Assembly: GCA_017503805.1 (NCBI GenBank)
Contig: JAFVSJ010000004.1
Span: 32,664-96,663, forward strand
Length of the DNA stretch: 64,000 nt
DNA from: Tidjanibacter sp.
Lineage (GTDB): Bacteria; Bacteroidota; Bacteroidia; Bacteroidales; Rikenellaceae
Direction: 5' to 3'
Of this stretch, positions 1 through 6,820 are shown piece after piece. Below the pieces are notes generated by a model that made no database searches, was not told where the DNA came from, and worked only from the letters and a program-made list of their open reading frames with translations. The position numbers and the translations under genes are program-made. Within the stretch, counting starts at the first letter, position 1. Each line of letters begins with the position of its first letter.

Positions 1-1395
1 ACTTAATTTTCCCCACATAGCTGACAATTCGACGTCTTTAGGGAGTGGATACTTCCACGTAGGATATGTTGCAAACAGCCGAGTCAAAACACTATCAGGC
101 CCTTGAGTAGTTTGCATTGTCGCTCTATCATACATAAATTTCAATGATATGTTGCTGTATTGATTTTGAGGATTGGGCCAATGTTTTATTGTAACCTCTT
201 TATCTGTTTCTTTGCAAATCTCTCGATTCTCGTCATCTACCCAACCTAGAGATTGGAGTAATTCGCCTGAGACATATTCCCACTCTCCATCGACAATAGG
301 ATTGCCCACGCACATACGTGTGTATACTTTATTTTTTAATACCCCGTTGCTCGTATATTTAGCCAATGACTTTCCGCTCGGATCATCATCTATTCCATAT
401 CCGCCACCGATATCAGAGTGGCAGCCTGGAATAAACAATTCTATGCTATTTGCAGGTAATGATTCTCCAAAATCGGTAATTGCGAAGTTAGCCCTAAACT
501 CATCTAATGCACATATATGGCACGAGCTCTTCACATTATCCAACGATTGGGAGTACAACCCATAGTTCCGAGCATTATCTCGATGAAAATTACTCCACAT
601 CTCGGTTCGAGAAAGTAAGGGTGTTTCTCTCCAACTTGCATCACCTTCTTGCTCATTTAGAAAACCCATAGCTGAAACAGTATCATACACACCCAAAAAA
701 TCTACCGTTACACTATTGACCCTCTGCTTGATTTCATCCAAAAAAGAGACGCGACCATTAGTAAATAAATTGCCGGCTAAATAATTGTTAAATTCGTGTT
801 CTCGAGGTAGTACCTGCCCTTCTTCTCTGGCAATTAGATAGGATAATAATCTGGCACAAGTGGCACCGCGACTAAAACCAAAAACATAGAAATGGATATT
901 TCGTATCTTCGATAAGCCTCTATGTATTTCAATGGAGATCTGATTGTATATGTATTGTACTGCTTTGCTAACCTTGGCGACAACACCGGATGAACCGAGT
1001 CCAAAGCCCAAACCAATCACCGGTTTACCATTTACCACGAAATCTGCCACCGAATTTTCTGCCATAAAACCTTCTCTACCCACACCCTCAATATACAGCG
1101 TAACCACCTTATCATTACTATTGTGGCTCAAAGGTCTAAATAGTTTGGCAAGAATTGCAGGATTAGAAATATTACCCTTCCTATTCCAGTCTATAGTATT
1201 GTTTAGGGCCCTATTCTCTTCATTGCGACCTAAAATATCTACTCGACCTTGTAAATGCAACCAATCTGTCCACTTTCCGTTATTGGCATTATTATTGGTA
1301 CCATCAAAGAACACCCCTATATGTATATCGCGCTCGCAGAGAGCACTTTCTGCCCTTTCCTCGTATTCGGCGTTATTTGCACCAACAATCTCCAT
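1..1395 (-). CDS. Tle1-type (DUF2235) T6SS phospholipase effector, partial at left edge
   Basis: Open for 465 codons on the minus strand from an ATG at 1395 to the window edge, so the C-terminus is missing. An in-frame TAG lies six codons upstream of the ATG. The family is the DUF2235 alpha/beta hydrolase of T6SS lipase effectors (Tle1). Visible hallmarks are FFDGTNNN (residues 29-36), nucleophile elbow GFSRGA (Ser175), GVYDTV (Asp238) and GCHSDIGGGY (His326), which together give a complete Ser-Asp-His triad. It starts 29 bases after the PAAR-like gene, directly behind vgrG, the classic place for a cargo effector. It probably attacks phospholipids of rival cells; substrate and toxicity are inferred from family. 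No immunity gene is visible, and one would be expected further left. Confidence 0.85.
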   Translation of the reverse strand, partial: MEIVGANNAEYEERAESALCERDIHIGVFFDGTNNNANNGKWTDWLHLQGRVDILGRNEENRALNNTIDWNRKGNISNPAILAKLFRPLSHNSNDKVVTLYIEGVGREGFMAENSVADFVVNGKPVIGLGFGLGSSGVVAKVSKAVQYIYNQISIEIHRGLSKIRNIHFYVFGFSRGATCARLLSYLIAREEGQVLPREHEFNNYLAGNLFTNGRVSFLDEIKQRVNSVTVDFLGVYDTVSAMGFLNEQEGDASWRETPLLSRTEMWSNFHRDNARNYGLYSQSLDNVKSSCHICALDEFRANFAITDFGESLPANSIELFIPGCHSDIGGGYGIDDDPSGKSLAKYTSNGVLKNKVYTRMCVGNPIVDGEWEYVSGELLQSLGWVDDENREICKETDKEVTIKHWPNPQNQYSNISLKFMYDRATMQTTQGPDSVLTRLFATYPTWKYPLPKDVELSAMWGKLS

Positions 1396-1424
1396 AACAA
1401 TAATTATCAACTATCAGCCCTAAT

Positions 1425-1856
1425 TTACATCTGCTTGAATTGTGAACTCGGTTCCCTACTCATATCAGGGCTACCGGTATTTCTCTGTCCGTCAGACTCA
1501 ATGGTGATTATTCCACCCCAAGCACATCTGCAAATTGACGACCTCAATAGAGCCGGCTGGTTTTCAATGAGATAATCATTCTTACCACCTTGCCATTTAC
1601 TCATAGTATTTGGGATGCAGGGTTGGGGCGTCAAACGACCTTTATTAGCAATAGTCGCCGCCTTGGTCGGTGGAAAACCAAGTGTGTGACACTTACCAAA
1701 AGGGGGTATATTCACCTTAGATATGTGGTCACTAATATTTGCTGCAGGTTCTTCGGTCAGTTTAACTGTTCTGGAAGGAAGGACCTTGAGTTTTGAAGGT
1801 TGATCCCCAAAGCAACACCTCAACACAGCATTAGAAGTCACATAAGAATCTGCCAT
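1425..1856 (-). CDS. DUF4280 PAAR-like T6SS spike-tip protein
   Basis: 143 aa. The pattern fits DUF4280/PAAR-like proteins: an N-terminal LRCCFGDQ motif, spaced Cys/His/Pro residues through the middle (ISKVNIPPFGKCHTLG, QPCIPNT) and a C-terminal SSICRCAWGGIITIESDG repeat, a Cys- and Gly-rich beta structure suited to cap the VgrG trimer. It lies 4 bases downstream of vgrG and 29 bases upstream of the Tle1-like gene, so it is likely the adaptor that sharpens the spike and carries the lipase. There is no C-terminal toxin extension. Family assignment is by motif recall, not a search. Confidence 0.8.
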   Translation of the reverse strand: MADSYVTSNAVLRCCFGDQPSKLKVLPSRTVKLTEEPAANISDHISKVNIPPFGKCHTLGFPPTKAATIANKGRLTPQPCIPNTMSKWQGGKNDYLIENQPALLRSSICRCAWGGIITIESDGQRNTGSPDMSREPSSQFKQM

Positions 1857-1860
1857 AGTT

Positions 1861-3873
1861 CTAATTGACTTTCACTGTAGATGACTTTATTTCTATCTTA
1901 GAACCAGCATTGATATTCATCGAATTTTCTGCCTTTTGCTGATGTACATTAGAATAGAGAAGCATTTTGTCCGAAGCCTCTTCCCTAATATTTTCTGCCG
2001 TCACCTGTAATTTGTGGGCAATCTGTTCATCCTTGTTATTGTTAACCTTCACAAAACTATTTGACTCGACTGTCAAATAATCATTGTTCTTTATCGTTGA
2101 TGACCTATCATTACCCACTACCTCAACTATGTCATTTGATGCTGTTCTGTGCATGTCATTATCGGCATTCATAAAATAATCCTTGCTGGCACTTGCATCA
2201 ATATTATTCCCTGCACGCATAATAATATCATTTTTTGCGTGTAGTTCAATGTTGCCTGTAGACTCCAATTTGATGAGTTTTTCATCTGTAGAGAAAGTCA
2301 AGATGTAGTTTTCCTTCAGATTATCATAGATTCGGATATAACCATCTTCTCCCTCATCGTGTATCTCAATTGTATGACCATTTCGAGTCCTAATGGCTTT
2401 TATCTTATTGTGCCCATTGTTATTTGCGAGCCACGCTCCGTCCGGATTGCCAACTCCATTGTATAATGTACCCTTGACGTATGGGCGTTCCGCATTACCT
2501 CCTTCGAAGTCAATCATAACCTCTTCTCCCACTTCGGGAATGAAGCTAAACCCTTTGCCCCCTCCAGCGTATGGTTGTGACATTCTTATCCAAGGAGTTA
2601 TCATATTGTCGTCAAGCATTGCCTGCCAATCGAATTGAACCCTTACTCGACCTAAGTCATTTGGATCTTCATTATCAACAACCTTGGCACGGCACGAAGG
2701 CGCGACAGGATATACATCAGTATTGAAATATGGAGGATAATCGCAGCCTATGGGTAACCCCTTGAATACATTACTATAAACCTTATCTTTAGAAAAATAA
2801 TGCAATAGTTCGGTTATAAGTATTTCATCTTGTACCACAGGACTTTTTTTATGACTGCTATGGTCTATATAGTTGTCCTCAATAATCAAAACTCCTCCAA
2901 TCTTGATTTTTGAGCAATATGTTTCACCTGAATATGTAAGCATAGAGGCTTTCTCTCCTCTGGCTTGGGTTTTGGTAGAGATAGCCAAAATCTGCTCTCG
3001 ACCATCTTCATCTGCATAACCTCCCGAATGAAGATTCTGCAAAGTATTCTTAATATAATTGTCTTGAGATGCATTAAAAACGCACTCACTCAAGTCATTA
3101 TATTTTCGTTGCATTTCCTCCAATCCCTCTTTCTGATTTGCAGAATAGGAGTTGTAAGAACTTGCTATATGATTAAATGCAACGTGCTGCATTTTCATAT
3201 CGATATTGTAAACCGGAATATCCTGACTCGGATACATTAATTTGACCGATTGTCCAACGGGCAATTTGCCAAAAACAAGTTTTTCCCCAGAATGATACAT
3301 CCATTCCCCGTAACGCTGCGCCAATCGACAAAGAAATTGGTAATTCGTTTCGTTGTACTGTACACAATATGGGATTATGGCAGAATAACGAGCATCTGCC
3401 TCTACGTCCAACACACCACTATAATCATCTACGACATCATTGACTATCTCATTAAGAGTAAGCCCCTCAAAAGATTTGCAATTAGGATTATCATTGAGCA
3501 AGGCGTCATAACTTTCAGCCGTCACATTGATATAGTATTGACTATGACTTCTTCTGCCAACAGCCGAAGTGATTACACCGACAAACACGATCTCTTCCAA
3601 TTTATCGGGATCATCGTGAGGAGAAATAATCTCAGTTTGCAATAATACTGTCATCTGTTTGCCAATCACCTGGCCACAGATTGAGAATAACGCCTCACTC
3701 ATAGCCTCCTCGGGTCCTTTATGCATAGTAAACATAAGTGTATTGGGAGAAAGCAGGCGTTGAAATAGAGAAAAATTATCCAAATGCCATACTTCACCAT
3801 CGAGTTCAATATCAAACTCTGATGATTTCACGCCATCGATAGAAATAGAGATATTTTTAATAGATATTGACAT
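1861..3873 (-). CDS. tssI: T6SS spike protein VgrG (TssI)
   Basis: 670 aa. The first 380 residues resemble the gp27-like base of VgrG. Residues about 390-475 form the gp5 OB-fold, seen as CRAKVVDNEDPNDLGRVRVQF followed by PWIRMSQPYAGGGKGFSFIPEVGEEVMIDFEGG. Residues about 480-670 are the repetitive beta-helix needle, rich in Asn/Asp and ending without an extra effector domain. It therefore acts as a plain trimeric spike and depends on the neighbouring PAAR-like protein and effector for cargo. It lies 17 bases downstream of the second hcp gene in the same minus-strand operon. ATG start at 3873. Confidence 0.93.
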   Translation of the reverse strand: MSISIKNISISIDGVKSSEFDIELDGEVWHLDNFSLFQRLLSPNTLMFTMHKGPEEAMSEALFSICGQVIGKQMTVLLQTEIISPHDDPDKLEEIVFVGVITSAVGRRSHSQYYINVTAESYDALLNDNPNCKSFEGLTLNEIVNDVVDDYSGVLDVEADARYSAIIPYCVQYNETNYQFLCRLAQRYGEWMYHSGEKLVFGKLPVGQSVKLMYPSQDIPVYNIDMKMQHVAFNHIASSYNSYSANQKEGLEEMQRKYNDLSECVFNASQDNYIKNTLQNLHSGGYADEDGREQILAISTKTQARGEKASMLTYSGETYCSKIKIGGVLIIEDNYIDHSSHKKSPVVQDEILITELLHYFSKDKVYSNVFKGLPIGCDYPPYFNTDVYPVAPSCRAKVVDNEDPNDLGRVRVQFDWQAMLDDNMITPWIRMSQPYAGGGKGFSFIPEVGEEVMIDFEGGNAERPYVKGTLYNGVGNPDGAWLANNNGHNKIKAIRTRNGHTIEIHDEGEDGYIRIYDNLKENYILTFSTDEKLIKLESTGNIELHAKNDIIMRAGNNIDASASKDYFMNADNDMHRTASNDIVEVVGNDRSSTIKNNDYLTVESNSFVKVNNNKDEQIAHKLQVTAENIREEASDKMLLYSNVHQQKAENSMNINAGSKIEIKSSTVKVN

Positions 3874-3890
3874 ATGGATAAACCGTCATT

Positions 3891-4376
3891 TTAGAACAAA
3901 TCTCCAGCACCTAAACGACCTATTTCGTGCTCAAAACGATTACGCATATCACCCAAAACACCACCCCACTCATTGACCAACATTACACTATCACTGACAC
4001 CAATCCTAAGTACCTCTGCACTAATGGTTATGGTAGTATACATCAACTTTTGGTCGTTGTCATTAAAATAGTCCTTTAACCTTATGCAATAGGCATTTAT
4101 GAATTGAATGGTCTTGAAACTGCGTTTATTATTATGAGAATAAACACAAAAACGAAACAGTCCTGACTTAACCTCGGTTTTATGGATCATCCACTTATAG
4201 AAAAACACATCGTCATCGCTAGTAGCTGGCATCACAAATGTGATCTGGCCTCCCATAGGACGAGATGTAGGTTTTCCGGTATCATCAACCGTTTGAGTGA
4301 ACTCATATTCGCATTCAACCACGCCATATGTCCGATCGGTTCCATCAAGTATTTTCAAATATCCCTGCAGTGCCAT
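3891..4376 (-). CDS. tssD: T6SS tube protein Hcp paralogue (TssD), long form next to vgrG
   Basis: 161 aa. It aligns by eye with the 139-aa TssD upstream: a GYLKILDGTDRTYGVVECEYEFTQ strand, then TGKPTSRPMGGQITF, a central DVFFYKWM segment and a final ITISAEVLRIG strand, the two-sheet Hcp fold of the Bacteroidetes tube family. It has a longer C-terminal tail (about 25 residues, ending RLGAGDLF) than its neighbour. Its place directly before vgrG suggests a specialised Hcp, for example at the tube-spike junction or as an effector carrier. That role is inference. ATG at 4376 follows a 12-base motif AATACCCAAACC also found before the other hcp gene. Confidence 0.85.
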   Translation of the reverse strand: MALQGYLKILDGTDRTYGVVECEYEFTQTVDDTGKPTSRPMGGQITFVMPATSDDDVFFYKWMIHKTEVKSGLFRFCVYSHNNKRSFKTIQFINAYCIRLKDYFNDNDQKLMYTTITISAEVLRIGVSDSVMLVNEWGGVLGDMRNRFEHEIGRLGAGDLF

Positions 4377-4392
4377 TGGTTTGGGTATTAAT

Positions 4393-4418
4393 CGTCAGGA
4401 GGCGGTTGCCTCCTGACG
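4393..4418 (-). terminator. Perfect 11-bp hairpin between the two hcp genes
   Basis: CGTCAGGAGGC (4393-4403) and GCCTCCTGACG (4408-4418) pair perfectly around a 4-base loop. On the minus strand it follows the stop of the 139-aa Hcp gene and is not followed by a U-run, so it is better read as an mRNA 3' stabiliser or partial attenuator than a full terminator. It would let the first hcp accumulate above the downstream vgrG-effector genes, as a tube protein requires. Confidence 0.6.
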
Positions 4419-4430
4419 AATCTGATACAA

Positions 4431-4850
4431 TTAGTTATCTACAGTCCAACGGTTGTTGTGACGAGCATTGCCAATCTGGATTTCCTTGCAGGTAATAGTA
4501 AACTCCTCATACTGGTGAATCTCTCTCTCATCCTGCATCTTAGACGAATCGTAGGTCTCGGAGTACTCAACAACGTAACCTTCCTTGAAAGACAGATGTT
4601 TCATCTCACCGCCCTGACGATTGGGGAACGAAATAGTGCCACTCTTGCTCATATAAGTATCACACATCCACTCCAAAATATCGGTATTACCATCATCGTT
4701 GGATTTAACCTTAAGCTGGATCTTGCCACCACGTGTAGTACCTGTGGGCTGACCCTGAACATCTGTGTGCTGATTGAGTTCGTACCTTACGAATTCAACC
4801 TCACGCTCCTGAATGCCATCGGCATTGATAGTACAAGTTCTTGTAGCCAT
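4431..4850 (-). CDS. tssD: T6SS tube protein Hcp (TssD), main form
   Basis: 139 aa, the usual size for Bacteroidetes TssD. It has the beta strands EREVEFVRYELNQHTD, the turn GQPTGTTRGGKIQLKVKS, a short helix TDILEWMCDTY and the terminal strand YEEFTITCKEIQIGNA. It stacks as hexameric rings to form the inner tube that is fired through the sheath. It lies 38 bases after tssC and is followed by a perfect hairpin, which fits the need for very high Hcp levels. ATG at 4850; no signal peptide, as expected of a cytoplasmic tube subunit. Confidence 0.9.
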   Translation of the reverse strand: MATRTCTINADGIQEREVEFVRYELNQHTDVQGQPTGTTRGGKIQLKVKSNDDGNTDILEWMCDTYMSKSGTISFPNRQGGEMKHLSFKEGYVVEYSETYDSSKMQDEREIHQYEEFTITCKEIQIGNARHNNRWTVDN

Positions 4851-4888
4851 AATAATTGAATTTATTAATTAATAATAGGTTTGGGTAT

Positions 4889-6262
4889 TTATTGCACCTT
4901 CTGATCCCAATCCACACCAGCTGTACCATTATGACCGGTCAACTCGATTAGGAAGTTTTTAGCTGCAAAGAAAGGTTTCATCTCAACTTGTATGCTGATA
5001 TCTTTCGTCTTGGGATCCTGATTTATTCCTTTGAGACTATAATTCTCGATAAGCTTGCCGGGGCCTTTGTAATCACTCAAGAAGTCGTGAATGGCCTGCT
5101 GCAACTCGGCCTTGACTTGCGGATTCCAATTGATAAAAGCTTCGTCGTTGAAGAAATTTTGGAACACCTTTCCAATCCAGTCAAAAACTCTAACGATAGG
5201 ATACTCCTGCAAACCCATTGTTGCACCATTATACAAAGACCTATTGGAGAAGGCCATAGTTCGACCATCCTCTTCAACCATAGGTATTACACCTTGATCA
5301 ATGAGTGAGGCAATCTCCGATTTCCTCAAATCCATTCGAGCTCCTTTGACATTTGACAATGTGCCATATTTTTTGCCCGCAGCACCCTGAGCGATAACAA
5401 CCTCATCTGTATTGGACATCCTACCGGCAAGCGCCGCCGATGCAGGAATAAACAAGTCCTCATCTTCGCCTGCAATGTCGGATTTCTTTCTGCCTACCAA
5501 ATAATTGCAAGTCATAATCATATTGGACAGGTATGCCTCTTGACCCTGAAGACTTGCGTCATCCAACTCATCCTTGAGCATTTCAAAGTTCATACTATCC
5601 TTAAAGTCTGTAATCATAAGGACCTTATTCTTATATGCGGTTTGAGCCCACATTCTAACGGCCTCCCCATCGCCTAAATATCCGGGGACAACCAACATAC
5701 TATAGTTGTTCTTCAAGCTCAAGCGATCGTAGTATTGCTCCAACTCATCTCTAACTGCCAAAGTGTCCTCAGAATCATTGTCGGTCAACTCCTCTTTATT
5801 GACATTCATCAATGTAATACAATCCACCTTGCCTTGACTCGCATTGGCAAAGAAAGAGTCAAGTGCACGATATGTAACCTCAAGATTCATTATCTCACTA
5901 TGTATATTGAAGAGGTTGTTCTTGAGATTCTGTTCAGCTTTATTACACTCTTGTTTACAAATATCGATGATTTCCATAGGATCAACACCTCCCTGCTCGA
6001 GAATATTCACCCACAAAGCGATCTCGTTTTTCAGCTTTTTCCTTGCTTCTGCATAAGCCGAATCCGACAAAAAAATATTCTTCACCGCTTTTTTTCGGGG
6101 ATCCATATTCTCTACACCCTTTACAAGACCTTTGAGAAGTTGAAATCCTCCATATTTATCAAGTCCACCGATACTGTTCTGGAGCAGTTCGGCAGGGTTA
6201 TCTATTCTTTCTCTCAACTCCAGCGACTCTACACTTGCGAGTTTTTTTTCTTCTGCTGCCAT
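4889..6262 (-). CDS. tssC: T6SS contractile sheath large subunit TssC
   Basis: 457 aa, normal length for TssC (VipB). Recognisable stretches are SIGGLDKYGGFQLLKGLVKGVE near the N-terminus, a conserved core LVVPGYLGDGEAVRMWAQTAYKNK, and the C-terminal QVEMKPFFAAKNFLIELTGH that joins the sheath fold. With TssB it builds the sheath whose contraction drives the Hcp tube outward, and ClpV later recycles it. It lies 34 bases after tssB in the operon. ATG at 6262. Confidence 0.92.
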   Translation of the reverse strand: MAAEEKKLASVESLELRERIDNPAELLQNSIGGLDKYGGFQLLKGLVKGVENMDPRKKAVKNIFLSDSAYAEARKKLKNEIALWVNILEQGGVDPMEIIDICKQECNKAEQNLKNNLFNIHSEIMNLEVTYRALDSFFANASQGKVDCITLMNVNKEELTDNDSEDTLAVRDELEQYYDRLSLKNNYSMLVVPGYLGDGEAVRMWAQTAYKNKVLMITDFKDSMNFEMLKDELDDASLQGQEAYLSNMIMTCNYLVGRKKSDIAGEDEDLFIPASAALAGRMSNTDEVVIAQGAAGKKYGTLSNVKGARMDLRKSEIASLIDQGVIPMVEEDGRTMAFSNRSLYNGATMGLQEYPIVRVFDWIGKVFQNFFNDEAFINWNPQVKAELQQAIHDFLSDYKGPGKLIENYSLKGINQDPKTKDISIQVEMKPFFAAKNFLIELTGHNGTAGVDWDQKVQ

Positions 6263-6296
6263 ATTTGTATTGAATTATAATTTCATTTGAAAAAGT

Positions 6297-6752
6297 CTAC
6301 TCGGCATCCTCTAACTCTGCCAATAACGCTTTCAATGCATTTTTGAGATTTTCTTTAGAAGATTCATCTTTGAGCGTATTCCTCAATGTTTTGTTCTTCT
6401 CCAACTGACGCACAACCGAATTATATGCCTCAATTTTAGCTTTTTTACCACTCAAGAAATCGCTTTGGGCAATCAATTGCTCATCTTCGAAATCCTTAAT
6501 TTGCTTAAACTCGAAATTCTCATACAATACACCACCGTTTTCAGATTCAAGAGCGACACCCTCCTTCGTAGGCTGATAATGTTCAAACACCTCTTTCATA
6601 CTTTTGGGCCTGAATCCCTGGCGGGCTTCATCCGTATTGGGTGCAACGTCAGTAAATTGGTCTGCATAAAGAGTCCTATTCTGAGGGAACTCAATAATGC
6701 CATCTTGCGCATTTGCATCCAAGACTTTTGTAATAACTGTCTTCCTTGCCAT
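6297..6752 (-). CDS. tssB: T6SS contractile sheath small subunit TssB
   Basis: 151 aa from the internal ATG at 6752 (MARKTVITKVLDANAQDG). A further in-frame ATG at 6824 overlaps the tssH stop as ATGA and would add 24 residues (MSFWQRLFG...) that do not look conserved. The A+T-rich stretch before 6752 (ATAATAGACAAAGTATG) reads like a leader, so I prefer the shorter form but cannot exclude translational coupling. Middle residues include FRPKSMKEVFEHYQ. The C-terminal half is charged and helical (RQLEKNKTLRNTLKDESSKENLKNALKALLAELE). The partner is TssC; order tssH-tssB-tssC is conserved in this class. Confidence 0.85.
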   Translation of the reverse strand: MARKTVITKVLDANAQDGIIEFPQNRTLYADQFTDVAPNTDEARQGFRPKSMKEVFEHYQPTKEGVALESENGGVLYENFEFKQIKDFEDEQLIAQSDFLSGKKAKIEAYNSVVRQLEKNKTLRNTLKDESSKENLKNALKALLAELEDAE

Positions 6753-6820
6753 ACTTTGTCTATTATGTGTTAATGTAATGTTGTCTCTATGGAAATGACC
6801 AAACAATCTTTGCCAAAAAC

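Noticed and set aside
834-1016. Short minus-strand frame overlapping the lipase gene
   Set aside because: It is out of frame with the long open Tle1-like reading frame (1-1395), which carries the conserved motifs.
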